Part shown: positions 16,698 to 25,934 of the stretch, piece by piece
How positions within the stretch are numbered: position 1 is the first letter of the stretch
How the letters are laid out: each line of letters begins with the position of its first letter
NCBI GenBank assembly: GCA_017627765.1
Contig: JAGAGD010000019.1
Coordinates: 22,252-86,251 of the forward strand
DNA length: 64,000 bases
Direction: 5' to 3'
Source of the DNA: Prevotella sp.
Lineage (GTDB): Bacteria > Bacteroidota > Bacteroidia > Bacteroidales > Bacteroidaceae
The notes under the pieces: generated by a model
What the model was told of the DNA's origin: nothing
Databases searched by the model: none
The model's input: only the letters and a program-made list of their open reading frames with translations
Translations under genes and position numbers: made by a program

Positions 16698-17297
16698 TCA
16701 ATTTGTAACATTACTGATTGCTGCTGCTTTCCATTTCCTATATCCTATTATAGCCACTATGACATAGAAGGCATATAAAGTAGCCTTAAACGGGATATCT
16801 TTGTAGTAGTAGAGCATGCAAGTTACAATGTCAACCACAATCCAGATAATCCACTGTTCTACATATTTTCTTGCCAAAGCCCATATTCCTACAACACTGA
16901 GTGCGGTTGTAAAGCTGTCGGCTATTGGCACTTTTGAGTCGGTATAGGTAGTGAGAATGAAGTAGATGGCTGCCCATATTGCAGCAGTTATTGTCAGCCA
17001 CAAAAGCATTAGGTGGCGCGGAAAATGAGTGATCGGCAGTTGTTTGTTGTCTCGTTTTCCTCCTTTGCGGCCGAATTTCCATGCAAAAAAACCGTAGATG
17101 GTTACTGCTAGATAGTAGAACTCCATTCCGCAGTCAGCATATAGACCTTTCTGATAGTATAGGGCAATGCCGAGACTTTGCATGAGAAAGCCCACTAACC
17201 ATAGCCAGATGCTGGCATGATATTCGAGTATGATGTAGGCAATGCCAAGAGTTGTCGTAACTATGTCGAGCCAGTAATTTGCTAAGAAAGTCTGCAT
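16698..17297 (-). CDS. pnuT: PnuC-family transporter, probably thiamine (PnuT)
   Basis: This 199-residue inner-membrane protein has about seven hydrophobic segments. Family motifs are WLWLVGFLMQSLGIALYYQKGLYADCGMEFYYL and YGFFAWKFG near the middle, and EQWIIWIVVDIVTCMLYYYKDI near the end. PnuC proteins carry vitamins across the inner membrane by facilitated diffusion, mostly nicotinamide riboside. Position behind a TPP riboswitch and a TonB receptor makes thiamine the likely cargo. I start at the ATG at 17297. A longer frame to 17339 would need a TTG lying inside a perfect 14-bp hairpin and adds residues without family character. Confidence 0.9.
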   Translation of the reverse strand: MQTFLANYWLDIVTTTLGIAYIILEYHASIWLWLVGFLMQSLGIALYYQKGLYADCGMEFYYLAVTIYGFFAWKFGRKGGKRDNKQLPITHFPRHLMLLWLTITAAIWAAIYFILTTYTDSKVPIADSFTTALSVVGIWALARKYVEQWIIWIVVDIVTCMLYYYKDIPFKATLYAFYVIVAIIGYRKWKAAAISNVTN

Positions 17298-17326
17298 GGT
17301 TTCAGATTTGTTGTCATTTTTTTTGC

Positions 17327-17370
17327 AATCGAAAGTCAAGAAGGGTTTACTTCCTGCTTGACTTTCGATT
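17327..17370 (-). other. Intercistronic hairpin between thiamine receptor and pnuT
   Basis: AATCGAAAGTCAAG (17327-17340) is a perfect complement of 17357-17370, with a 16-nt loop. It begins 15 nt after the receptor stop and ends 29 nt before the pnuT ATG. On the minus strand it is not followed by a T-run, so it is more likely an RNA-stability or attenuation structure than a plain terminator. Confidence 0.7.
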
Positions 17371-17385
17371 TGTTTTTTGTTTCTA

Positions 17386-19701
17386 TCAGAAGTTTAGCGA
17401 CAGATGTGCTAAGAAGTGTGCGGGAGCCTGTGCAGAGTATACGCTATAAGTCCAGAAACCGAGGTCGTGATTGTTGAAAGCCTGAACCTTGCCATTGTTT
17501 CCACGCTTGAAGTTTAGACCGCAAGCACCGTTCGATTCATACTCCTCACTGAACAAGTTGTAGATTGTTGCACCGATGGTGATGCTCTTGATGCCGCGAA
17601 GTTTGAATGTGTACGACAAGTCCAAGTCGGTTGTGAAGTAGCTGTCAATCATGGCACTCACTTCCTTGTTGTTGTTATCTTCGTCGATGAAGGTCTTGAA
17701 GTTAGAGTTGGTCATGTATTGCTCACCTACGAACTTAGACATGAGCGAAGCCTTAAATCCTTTCCATTCATAGCTGAAGCGGTTGCCGAGAATAAAGTCT
17801 GGAGAGAAAGCAAGATGAGTTTCGCCTACGTTTTCTTTCGACATTTCCCATGTATCAGTGTCAATAATCGTTAGATTCATGTTCTTTGCCCTGTTCTTGC
17901 TCCATGTTGCGTTAATATCCCACTGGAATCCTTCGAAAGGACGGAGGGCAGCTTGCAACTCAATACCCATACGGTAAGAGTCCTTAATGTTGCGAGCCAC
18001 CATTTCTCCATTGCTATCTTGAGCACCAGTCAGCACGAACTGGTTGTCGTAGTCCATAAAATAGAAGTTTACGCCTGCTGAGAATATTGGACTTTCATAT
18101 TTATATCCAATTTCAAGATCGTTTAGTCTTTCTGCTTTAGGTGTAACCTCTTCTGCTTCAGACATCATATCTTCGAAGTCGTTGCGAGTAGGCTCTTTGT
18201 GGGCAATGGCATAAGATGCATAAACTGTGTGGTTGTTAAGGAAGTTATAAGTTAATCCGAACTTAGGATTAAAGAAGTCAAACGACTCGTTAAGATTAAA
18301 CGGACGCTGCTGCTTGTTGTCGTCAAACTCCTGTGACGTTCCCGTCATTTTGTAGTTCACATGGCGATATTGCAGGTCAACATATCCGTTAAGTCCAGAA
18401 AGGAACTCATAGTTAACCTTGCCATAGATGTTTCCATCTATCTTCTTTCCATTGTTGTCATAATATTTATGGTCGGGATTTATGGCGCCAGAGAATTGTC
18501 TTACCCATATCACTTTACCGTAGTGGTCGCCGTCATATTTGTTCCATCCTCCACCAATGTGGGCTGATAGTCCTCTGTGGTTGTCGTAGTTGAGTGAAGC
18601 TACAGCACCATAGAAATCGTTTTCCATCTTCTTTTGGCGAATAAGGTCGCTGTGGCTTCCTAAGTCAGACGAAAGCAGATATTTGTAGAGTTTCTGGTTT
18701 TCCTTATATTGCTCGTAGTATCCGTCGCCGCGAGTGTAGTGCAGTGCAGCATTCAGTTTCCACTGGTTGCTGATAAACTGGTTCCAGAGCAGCTGGTAGT
18801 GCTGCTGGTGGTAGTTGTCGGTCTGGTTGCTGTAGAATGCCGTGTTGCCGTCGGCATCTGTATACATACCGCTCGGATTATATTTCCGCCCTAAAGTCTC
18901 AAGTTGCTCGCGTGTAGCATAGTCCCATGCCATGTATGTTTTTTCGCGTCCGTTGAAGGTGATGAGTTTAACTACAGTCTTGTCGCTGAAATATCCTCCT
19001 TGCAGGAAATACGAGTTCAGACGGGAAGATGCACGGTCAATATATCCGTCGCTGCCAATGTTTGAGAGTCTTCCCTGAAATCCCCAATGGTTGCCCAGTA
19101 AACCCGTAGAGAATCGGAAAGTCTCCTTGTGTGTGCCGTATGAACCAGCAGAGAAGTCAAATCCTGCGTATGGATTGTTGCCAATGTTTTCTGTCTGCAT
19201 ATTGATGGTTGCGCCAAATGCACCAGCGCCGTTGGTTGAAGTTCCTACACCGCGTTGCACCTGCATTGACTGTACGCTTGAAGCAAAGTCACCCATGTTG
19301 ACCCAATATAGCTGCGAGCTCTCTGCATCGTTCATAGGAATGCCGTTTGCTGTGATGTTGATACGTGTAGGGTCTGTACCTCTAACGTGTATTCCTGTAT
19401 ATCCAATTCCTGTTCCTGCATCGCTCGACATGGTAACAGAAGGCATCATGTTGAGCAGTGAGGGAATGTCCTTGCCGTAGTTCACTTCCTTCAGTTCTTT
19501 CTTAGAGAGGTCAGAGTAGGCTACAGGTGTTTTTTTAGAAGCACGAGTAGACACTACCTGCACGTCTTGAAGTTCATAGGTCTTGATGGAGTCCACATCG
19601 TTGTCTGCTGTTTTCTTGGCAACATTCTCGTTGGTGTTGCCAGCACTAGCTGCCACACAGCCAAGCGTTATGACTGCGGTAAGCATAAATTTCTTTTTCA
19701 T
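17386..19701 (-). CDS. TonB-dependent outer-membrane receptor for thiamine
   Basis: This 771-residue outer-membrane receptor begins with a signal peptide (MKKKFMLTAVITLGCVAASAG). The plug domain follows (YELQDVQVVSTRASKKTPVAYSDLSK, VRGTDPTRINITANGIPMND, VQRGVGTSTNGAGAFGATINMQT), and then a 22-strand-type barrel ending in HFLAHLSLNF with the terminal aromatic. The mRNA starts with a TPP riboswitch and the next gene is a PnuC-type transporter. Together these define thiamine or a thiamine phosphate as substrate, as in known Bacteroides operons. I use the ATG at 19701; an upstream frame extension would need TTG and breaks the signal peptide pattern. Confidence 0.92.
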   Translation of the reverse strand: MKKKFMLTAVITLGCVAASAGNTNENVAKKTADNDVDSIKTYELQDVQVVSTRASKKTPVAYSDLSKKELKEVNYGKDIPSLLNMMPSVTMSSDAGTGIGYTGIHVRGTDPTRINITANGIPMNDAESSQLYWVNMGDFASSVQSMQVQRGVGTSTNGAGAFGATINMQTENIGNNPYAGFDFSAGSYGTHKETFRFSTGLLGNHWGFQGRLSNIGSDGYIDRASSRLNSYFLQGGYFSDKTVVKLITFNGREKTYMAWDYATREQLETLGRKYNPSGMYTDADGNTAFYSNQTDNYHQQHYQLLWNQFISNQWKLNAALHYTRGDGYYEQYKENQKLYKYLLSSDLGSHSDLIRQKKMENDFYGAVASLNYDNHRGLSAHIGGGWNKYDGDHYGKVIWVRQFSGAINPDHKYYDNNGKKIDGNIYGKVNYEFLSGLNGYVDLQYRHVNYKMTGTSQEFDDNKQQRPFNLNESFDFFNPKFGLTYNFLNNHTVYASYAIAHKEPTRNDFEDMMSEAEEVTPKAERLNDLEIGYKYESPIFSAGVNFYFMDYDNQFVLTGAQDSNGEMVARNIKDSYRMGIELQAALRPFEGFQWDINATWSKNRAKNMNLTIIDTDTWEMSKENVGETHLAFSPDFILGNRFSYEWKGFKASLMSKFVGEQYMTNSNFKTFIDEDNNNKEVSAMIDSYFTTDLDLSYTFKLRGIKSITIGATIYNLFSEEYESNGACGLNFKRGNNGKVQAFNNHDLGFWTYSVYSAQAPAHFLAHLSLNF

Positions 19702-19757
19702 CTTTACCTTACTTATATTTAAATTAAAATACAAAAAAGGGGGAGAGTAAGTCGGTC

Positions 19758-19832
19758 AGCATCCCTACGCCAGCATTATCTGGGTCAGGTCAGAGGGTTT
19801 AATCTCAGCCCGCAATAGCGAGCACCCCTTAA
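19758..19832 (-). promoter_or_regulatory. TPP riboswitch (thi box)
   Basis: On the minus strand the aptamer reads GGGGTGC, GGGCTGAGA, ACCCTC, GACCTGACCC, GATAATGCTGGCGTAGGGA, in the canonical thi-box order. It lies in the leader of the thiamine receptor, with its 3' end about 57 nt before the ATG. Binding of thiamine pyrophosphate should switch the receptor and PnuT off. Confidence 0.96.
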
Positions 19833-19855
19833 CTTAACAGTTTGCTAAGTCGATG

Positions 19856-19863
19856 CAAAAGTA
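19856..19863 (-). promoter_or_regulatory. -7 box of the thiamine operon promoter
   Basis: TACTTTTG on the minus strand, about 24 nt upstream of the riboswitch. No convincing TTG is found at the matching -33 position. Confidence 0.55.
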
Positions 19864-20068
19864 ATAATAAGTAAGGAAATAAAAAAATATATCATTGGAA
19901 AAGTTTAATAGGTTAGGTCTTTTGAACTATTTGATTTTTAATTTTGTGAATTCTTGAGTTTATTAAGATTATTAAAGTGTATCTTTCCGTAAAACTATTT
20001 AGTAAAATAGCATGAAACTTAAAAAGTCTCTACCTTTTAAAACTTTTGTATTTTTGATATTAACAAAA

Positions 20069-20102
20069 AAATGGTGTGTCAGACAATTCTGACACACCAT
20101 TT
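20069..20102 (-). terminator. Terminator after the 1037-residue secreted protein
   Basis: A 15-bp perfect stem (AAATGGTGTGTCAGA with its complement) and 4-nt loop, then TTTTTGTTA on the minus strand. Confidence 0.85.
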
Positions 20103-20124
20103 CTAAATTATTATTATATTTAGT

Positions 20125-23100
20125 TTATTTTGCCATCATCTTTTTGCCATTGACAATATAGATGTTACCCTTGATGAGGCTGCTTACGCGCTGTCCTTGC
20201 AGGTTGTAAACGTTGCCGTTCTTCAAAGCCTTTTTAAGCTCAATAGCATTGATTCCATTTGGCTCAATAATGAAGTCGCAGATAACAGCTTCGCTGGTAA
20301 GAGAGTTGTATCCCTTGGCAACAGCAATGAGTCGGCAACTTTCTTCTATTGTTATAGTCTTGCTGTTTACAGAATAGTCGAATCCTGGTGCTTCTGGCCA
20401 AACCTCATAGAGATTCCAGTTGTCTTCCATTTCCTCTTGAGTCTGAGCCTTTGTAGAGTACCAGATTGTTATAGCGCGCTCCCCCCAGTCGCTACCTGCT
20501 GTTATTGTTACATCTACTGAACCTGTAAACGTACCTCCGGCAGGAGAGATTGTAGGAGTCTCAAGTGGTTCTTGTGGAATAACAATGAGTTTATAGCTTA
20601 CAGTTTGCGGTTTGTATTCATCATTGCCTTCAAACTCTGCATAGATAGTGCATTCGCCAGATTTTGCAACCATTATGTCTCCATACTTATCTACATAAGC
20701 CATAGTCTCGTCTGATGCAGAATACTTTATAGGAGCAACATTGTGAGGATTGTTAAGCCATACGCCTAATATGTAATCGTCAGTGTATTCAACTGTGAGT
20801 TCTTCCTTCTCGAATGAAAGTTCTGGGTCTTTTCTTATAATATATACAAACTCGGCAACTGCTCCAAATTTGTCGTCAACCTTAGCAATGGCTTTCAGCG
20901 TTGTGTTCTCGCTTATGTTTATAGCCTCGCTATACTCTTGTGCTGTCTCCGAGTTCTTTGGATTCGTTCCGTCGGTTGTGTAAAGAATTGTTGCACCTTC
21001 TTGTGCGGTGAGTTCCACGCTGACAGGATCGTCGTAAGACCCTGCTTCAACCGAAGCCTGTGGTGCTTCTATGCCAGTTTCTTGTTGGCGATAGTTCACA
21101 ACTATGCTCTTCATGGCAAGTGCTACCTGTGTTTCGCTGTCTTGATTCATTTCAATCTTTATTTCTCCTTCTTGTGGTTGTGATTCTGGAACAAATGAGT
21201 ATTCTGTAAATTCTCCAGTCATAGGAACAGAAACCTCGCCGTTGCAGAGATAGTCAACTCCATTTACAGAAACCTTGATAGAGCCGTTGCTCAAGTCGGC
21301 TGATGTCGTTCCTTTTCTTGCGCTGACAATTACCTGAGTGATTTCTCCAGGCAGATCGCTTGTTGTCAATTCAACATGGCTGCATGGGTCTGATGTTCCT
21401 ACACCGAAGGTCTGTCCATAGTTGGCTGTGTATGCCATTTTCTTTGAACCAACAGTCGTTACGGTCCAGTTCACTCCGTTGAGGCTTCTTGTCAGTGTAT
21501 TTGTATCAACAAAGTCTGTACCGAAGTTATAGAAACCTTCTCCGCCGTCTGATTTGCTCTTGTCCCATACATGAGTGTACATTCCTTCTGTATATGTAGC
21601 AGCAGGCTCTACGGTAAGTTTAAGTCTTCCGCCCATTTCAAGATATTCGTCGTTACCATCGAAGTAGAAGTTGATGTTCACCTGGCCTTCTTTAAGAGCA
21701 TGAATTGTTCCGTCAGCATCAACTGTAGCAATTTCCTCGTTTTCAGAACTCCAGTTTAGAGGACCGACATTGAATGGATTGCTAACAGGTACAGGAATGC
21801 CAACATAGCCAACTTGTACGGTTGCTTCATCCTGATAGCCCTCGAAGAAGAGTTGAGGATTCTTCCACATTGTGAAAGTTCGTTCAGCTATGTTGCTATA
21901 GACGTCGTCTTTCACAGCTACGGCGCGGACAAGTGTCGATTTAGTTATAGTTATAGGTGCTGTGTATTCTAATCTTTCTTCAGAAGTTACAGGGTCTTTT
22001 GGAGATTCTGTTCCTGCAGCATCAAGTGTATAGTATATTGTCGCACCTTCTGTTTCTGTAGTGATGGTTATGTCTTCATCAGCAAACATATAGTCACTGT
22101 TATATTCTCCTGTTCTTGCAATTACAGGGTCGGCAGGAGCTTCTGGCTGAGGGTTATCTGAAGTTGGTTTCAGGTAATTGATGTCTAAACGCTTCAAATA
22201 GAGCGTACCTCCTGTTTCTGACGTCTGGAATAGTTCAATAAGAATTTTTCCTTCAGCATTTTCGCCTTCTGGAGCAACAAAAGTATAGTCAGTAGGTTCG
22301 TTGCTAATGTCGGCTTGGTCGCTGCCATTATATAGGTAGGAAACACCACCTACGCTTACTTTCACATGTCCTGAATATTCTGCCTTGTTGAGTCGGGCAT
22401 TGACAGTGATGTCTGTCACTTTGCCGTCAATGTCCTCTGTCCAGAATTCTGCATGAGTAGCATAGTCAGTAGCTCCAGTACCAATGGTTTGTCCGCCGCT
22501 GGCTGTCATTGCAAACTTTTTAGTTCCTTCAGCCTGTGCATACCAGGTAAGTCCATTTATGGTTGTTTGCAGCGGCATTACTTCAGTGAAAGTGCTTCCG
22601 AAGTTGTAGAAACCTTCTCCGCCATTGTTTTTAGTCTTGTTCCATTCGTATGTCCATGTAGCCTCTTCGTAAGAAGGTTCTGCGCTTGCGTCAGGATCGA
22701 AGACAATCACGGCTTTTATCAGATTAATAGCTGCAGCCTTACTGTCGTCGGCTTGGTCGAACACTAATTCAATTTTTCCCGATTTTGCATTGTCAGTTGT
22801 AAACAAGAACTCGGTGTTGTCTTTCGATAGAGATGATGTCTCGTTGCTGTCGTAGAGATATTTCTCTCCACCAACAATAACACTAACAGTAGTAGTGCTT
22901 CCGTCTTTGCATCTTGCAGTAACTGCAACTGACTTAACCACACCTTCTATTCCCTCTGTTGAAATTGTGGCGTGATGTGCAGGATATGCTGCTGAGCCAA
23001 TCTGCTGACCGTTATTTGCAGAATATCCCATATAATAACTGTCTGAAACAAGAGTCCATTCAATTCCGTTGATAGTGGCAGTTTGGGTGGTAACATTCTT

Positions 23101-23238
23101 GTCAGTATTCCAGAATCCTGAACCGCCAGCGTTCTTGTTTAGCGGGTAGTCAAGCGTGTAGGTTTGGTCGTCGGCAAACCCCACAGCGCTTATCGCTAAA
23201 AGCATTAGCGTTAATAAAGCATGTAGTGTTTTCTTCAT
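20125..23238 (-). CDS. Large secreted multidomain protein with triplicated domain and sorting-like C-terminus
   Basis: This 1037-residue protein has a signal peptide (MKKTLHALLTLMLLAISAVGFA) and is built of repeats. A domain of about 135 residues occurs three times (roughly 25-185, 195-360, 555-715), recognisable by GGEGFYNFGxxF, a following NGxxW, GQxxGxG and VSVxGxxYLxNG. Between and after these are chitobiase C-terminal-like modules (ATIYYTLDAAGT, ATILYTTDGTNP) and Ig-like Big_2 modules (NEEIATVDADGTIHAL, DETMAYVDKYGDIMVA). The C-terminus VYNLQGQRVSSLIKGNIYIV with a basic end resembles type IX secretion sorting domains of Prevotella. No catalytic motif was recognised; a surface or secreted binding role is inference. 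Confidence 0.8.
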   Translation of the reverse strand: MKKTLHALLTLMLLAISAVGFADDQTYTLDYPLNKNAGGSGFWNTDKNVTTQTATINGIEWTLVSDSYYMGYSANNGQQIGSAAYPAHHATISTEGIEGVVKSVAVTARCKDGSTTTVSVIVGGEKYLYDSNETSSLSKDNTEFLFTTDNAKSGKIELVFDQADDSKAAAINLIKAVIVFDPDASAEPSYEEATWTYEWNKTKNNGGEGFYNFGSTFTEVMPLQTTINGLTWYAQAEGTKKFAMTASGGQTIGTGATDYATHAEFWTEDIDGKVTDITVNARLNKAEYSGHVKVSVGGVSYLYNGSDQADISNEPTDYTFVAPEGENAEGKILIELFQTSETGGTLYLKRLDINYLKPTSDNPQPEAPADPVIARTGEYNSDYMFADEDITITTETEGATIYYTLDAAGTESPKDPVTSEERLEYTAPITITKSTLVRAVAVKDDVYSNIAERTFTMWKNPQLFFEGYQDEATVQVGYVGIPVPVSNPFNVGPLNWSSENEEIATVDADGTIHALKEGQVNINFYFDGNDEYLEMGGRLKLTVEPAATYTEGMYTHVWDKSKSDGGEGFYNFGTDFVDTNTLTRSLNGVNWTVTTVGSKKMAYTANYGQTFGVGTSDPCSHVELTTSDLPGEITQVIVSARKGTTSADLSNGSIKVSVNGVDYLCNGEVSVPMTGEFTEYSFVPESQPQEGEIKIEMNQDSETQVALAMKSIVVNYRQQETGIEAPQASVEAGSYDDPVSVELTAQEGATILYTTDGTNPKNSETAQEYSEAINISENTTLKAIAKVDDKFGAVAEFVYIIRKDPELSFEKEELTVEYTDDYILGVWLNNPHNVAPIKYSASDETMAYVDKYGDIMVAKSGECTIYAEFEGNDEYKPQTVSYKLIVIPQEPLETPTISPAGGTFTGSVDVTITAGSDWGERAITIWYSTKAQTQEEMEDNWNLYEVWPEAPGFDYSVNSKTITIEESCRLIAVAKGYNSLTSEAVICDFIIEPNGINAIELKKALKNGNVYNLQGQRVSSLIKGNIYIVNGKKMMAK

Positions 23239-23279
23239 AAATTGTAGTTTTTAGTTAATATTCGTATTAAATAGTAATG

Positions 23280-23310
23280 CAAATGTATAAAAAAATAAAC
23301 AAACAGACAA
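23280..23310 (-). promoter_or_regulatory. Promoter of the 1037-residue protein gene
   Basis: On the minus strand TTG (23310-23308), 20 bp, TACATTTG (23287-23280). The ATG is about 42 nt further. On the plus strand TAATTTTG at 23331-23338 is a candidate -7 box for the divergent gene. Confidence 0.65.
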
Positions 23311-23364
23311 TAAAAAATAGTTTTTTTTCTTAATTTTGCAAACACAATATTAAATTACGTTATT

Positions 23365-25533
23365 ATGATGAAGAGAATAATAAAGAAAAACAATCCCGTT
23401 ATTTTTTTATTTGCATTGTTGTTTATATCGGTTCAGAATGTGTTTGCACAAACAAGCACAGATGTTCCTGCCGCCCTTACGAACATTAAGTTGTTTGACA
23501 ATGGCGACGGAACTGTTACGCTTACATGGGACAGGGTCAGCGAGACGGGAAAGAATGGAGGATATGTAAATCCCGATGAAGTTACTTACAATATATATAG
23601 TCGCAATCAGGAATTAATTGTTAGCGGCGTTGAGGATAACACCTATACTTTCACAGGAATAGCGCAGACCGACAATATTTATATGCTGCTCTATAGGCTG
23701 ACTGCCGTAAACTCGAAAGGCGAAGGAGAAATGGCTCGCTCAACGTTTATTCTCTTAGGCCCTTCAATCAGTTTGCCTTACTCAGAGACTGCACCAGAAG
23801 GAAAACCGCAGCAGGAGTGGTGGACAGAACAACATGCTGACGACCCGTTTCAGGGTAGCACTGCTGGCAGCTCTGATGATGATGGGGGCTGTACGGCTTG
23901 GTATTCTAACAAGGCTGGTGAAGATGCAACTTCGTCTTCTGCAAAAATTTCTTTATACGGCGCAGCAAATCCTGTACTATTCTTCAGTTATTTTGCTTTT
24001 CCTGGACAGAATGCTTCATTTGATGTTATAATAAACAAGGCTGGCAGGGAGGACCATGTTGTAGCTACGGTTGATTTTTCTGCTGACAATGGACAGACGG
24101 CTTGGCGCAATATGATAGTTCCGCTTAGTGGAATGAGCGATGCTTCTTATATTGTCTTGCGATTCCATGCTAAGAACAACGACACAAAGGCAATGACTCT
24201 GATGATTGACAATATAAGAATATACGACCAACCACAGAAGGATGTTGCCGTTAGAATGATAGCTCCCAACAAGTGGGTTGCTGGAAACGAAATGAATCTG
24301 CGAATCGGACTCACTAACTATGGTGCACAGAAGGCTGACGACCTGCGTGTGAATGTTTTTGTCAATGGTAACTTGGAGAAAACACTTGACGATGTGGAAT
24401 TGGAAACTGCCGAAGATAGGCTTGTTTCTGTAGGCTATACACCTTCGGTTGCGTTGCCCGAACAGCTTGAAGTTTATGCAGAAGTTGACCTAACAGGCGA
24501 TGAAAACTTGGAAAATAACAATAGTATGGTTTCACATATTGAACTCGGAAAGATTGATTTGCCTGTTGTTAGCGATTTGTCGGCTAATGACAACGAAGGC
24601 AGACCAACGCTGACTTGGACTGCACCTGTACAGCAGACGCAGACGGTTTATGATGGTTTCGAGGACTATGGTGTGTGGAGTATTGACAATCTCGGCGCAT
24701 GGACTCTATACGATGGTGATGGAATGCAGACATTTGGCATACAAGGTGTTGATTTCCCAAACGAAGTCTTGCCTAAAGCCTTTGTTGTAGTCAGTCCGAA
24801 ACAGATGAGTTATGATGAGTTTTATGTAGATATTCCCCCTGCTGACGACCCATTGCTACAGCCTCATAGCGGTGAACAATATCTCATTAGTTTCAACCCT
24901 GATACATATTATGACCCTAAGGCTAAGGCTGACGACTGGCTCATCTCTCCAAGACTCTCTGGCGATTTGCAGACAATAGGTTTCTGGGCTCATAGTTTCG
25001 ACGAGTATTCTCTGGAAACAGTTGAGATTCTCACTTCGTCTACGGGTAAGGAAGTCTCTGATTTTTCTTTGATTAAGACTTGTGCAAATATACCCACAGA
25101 CTGGACTGAATATCAAGTTCAGTTGCCCGAAGGTACTCAGTATTTTGCAATCAGGGTTGTTTCTGCCGACAAGTGGGCATTGTTCCTTGATGATGTCTCG
25201 TTCACTCCTGCTGGTTCTGAAATAAAAGGATATAATGTATATCGCGACAATAGCCAGATTGGTTTTGTGTCGTCCGTAGCTTGTACTTATACCGATGAGG
25301 ATGCAGAAGCTGGCATCCATGATTATGCTGTCAGCGTAGTTTATGAGGAAGGCGAATCTAAATTGTCGAATATTGTTTCTGCTACTACAACAGGAATTGC
25401 AGAGATGATGAATCCTACAAATTGCTTCGATGTCTACACTATTGATGGAATTAAGGTTAGGCCAAGTTCAACAACTCTTGAAGGCTTGTGCAAAGGTGTG
25501 TATATCGTCAATGGACGTAAGGTTGTAAAGTAA
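23365..25533 (+). CDS. Secreted protein with fibronectin-III-like and jelly-roll modules, sorting-like C-terminus
   Basis: This 722-residue exported protein has a signal peptide ending near FISVQNVFAQ. An FN3-like module covers about residues 30-125 (ALTNIKLFDNGDGTVTLTWDRV). A jelly-roll module comes next (about 150-290, with GGCTAWYSNKAGEDATSSS and VVATVDFSADNGQTAWRNMIVPL), followed by a CARDB-like region (ELEVYAEVDLTGDENLENNN). A second jelly-roll of the cleaved-adhesin/choice-of-anchor type (DGFEDYGVWSIDNLGAWTLYDGDG...KADDWLISPRL) and another FN3 complete the fold. The end, FDVYTIDGIKV...GLCKGVYIVNGRKVVK, resembles a type IX sorting signal. It diverges from the 1037-residue protein gene. 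It could be an adhesin or a non-catalytic scaffold; no protease motif was seen. Confidence 0.8.
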   Translation: MMKRIIKKNNPVIFLFALLFISVQNVFAQTSTDVPAALTNIKLFDNGDGTVTLTWDRVSETGKNGGYVNPDEVTYNIYSRNQELIVSGVEDNTYTFTGIAQTDNIYMLLYRLTAVNSKGEGEMARSTFILLGPSISLPYSETAPEGKPQQEWWTEQHADDPFQGSTAGSSDDDGGCTAWYSNKAGEDATSSSAKISLYGAANPVLFFSYFAFPGQNASFDVIINKAGREDHVVATVDFSADNGQTAWRNMIVPLSGMSDASYIVLRFHAKNNDTKAMTLMIDNIRIYDQPQKDVAVRMIAPNKWVAGNEMNLRIGLTNYGAQKADDLRVNVFVNGNLEKTLDDVELETAEDRLVSVGYTPSVALPEQLEVYAEVDLTGDENLENNNSMVSHIELGKIDLPVVSDLSANDNEGRPTLTWTAPVQQTQTVYDGFEDYGVWSIDNLGAWTLYDGDGMQTFGIQGVDFPNEVLPKAFVVVSPKQMSYDEFYVDIPPADDPLLQPHSGEQYLISFNPDTYYDPKAKADDWLISPRLSGDLQTIGFWAHSFDEYSLETVEILTSSTGKEVSDFSLIKTCANIPTDWTEYQVQLPEGTQYFAIRVVSADKWALFLDDVSFTPAGSEIKGYNVYRDNSQIGFVSSVACTYTDEDAEAGIHDYAVSVVYEEGESKLSNIVSATTTGIAEMMNPTNCFDVYTIDGIKVRPSSTTLEGLCKGVYIVNGRKVVK

Positions 25534-25558
25534 TAAGACTTTTAGATTATTAGGATAT

Positions 25559-25617
25559 AAGGTGTGAGGTTATAAGGTGGATTAAGCTTCCATAGTATTA
25601 ACCTCACACCTTATTTT
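25559..25617 (+). terminator. Terminator after the 722-residue secreted protein
   Basis: AAGGTGTGAGGTTA (25559-25572) pairs perfectly with 25599-25612, followed by TTATTTTTAT. Confidence 0.8.
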
Positions 25618-25809
25618 TATGTAAAGACACATGAAGTTATTTCGTTGAATCAATAAGAAAACTTTATAACCCCGTTTTGTCAAAATATTTAATATTTTAA
25701 TCAGCAGGAAATTACTTTAGCTTTTATAGTGTTTAGAGGCCTTATGTTTTTAGACATCTGAAAAATCTACACGCCATAAAAGAATAAAACAAAAACTGAT
25801 AATCTTAAT

Positions 25810-25840
25810 TTGTGCTGTTCATTTTAATATATTACCTTTG
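25810..25840 (+). promoter_or_regulatory. Promoter of the symporter gene
   Basis: TTG at 25810-25812, 20-bp spacer, TACCTTTG at 25833-25840, matching the Bacteroidetes promoter. The leader of about 90 nt carries a one-mismatch copy of TCAATTATCAATT at 25895-25907. Confidence 0.7.
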
Positions 25841-25894
25841 CACATTATTTGAAATTTAGTGCATTGAGTAAGCGCATACTACTTGATGCTGATG

Positions 25895-25907
25895 TTAATT
25901 ATCAATT
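25895..25907 (+). repeat. Short intergenic repeat TCAATTATCAATT, copy 2 (one mismatch)
   Basis: TTAATTATCAATT lies in the symporter leader, 27 bp before the start codon. Confidence 0.4.
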
Positions 25908-25934
25908 TTCGTTTTTCAATTATAAATTAAAAAG

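Noticed and set aside
17298-17339. N-terminal extension of PnuT from a TTG
   Set aside because: The TTG is inside a perfect hairpin and the added residues are hydrophilic and not family-like. The ATG at 17297 fits better.
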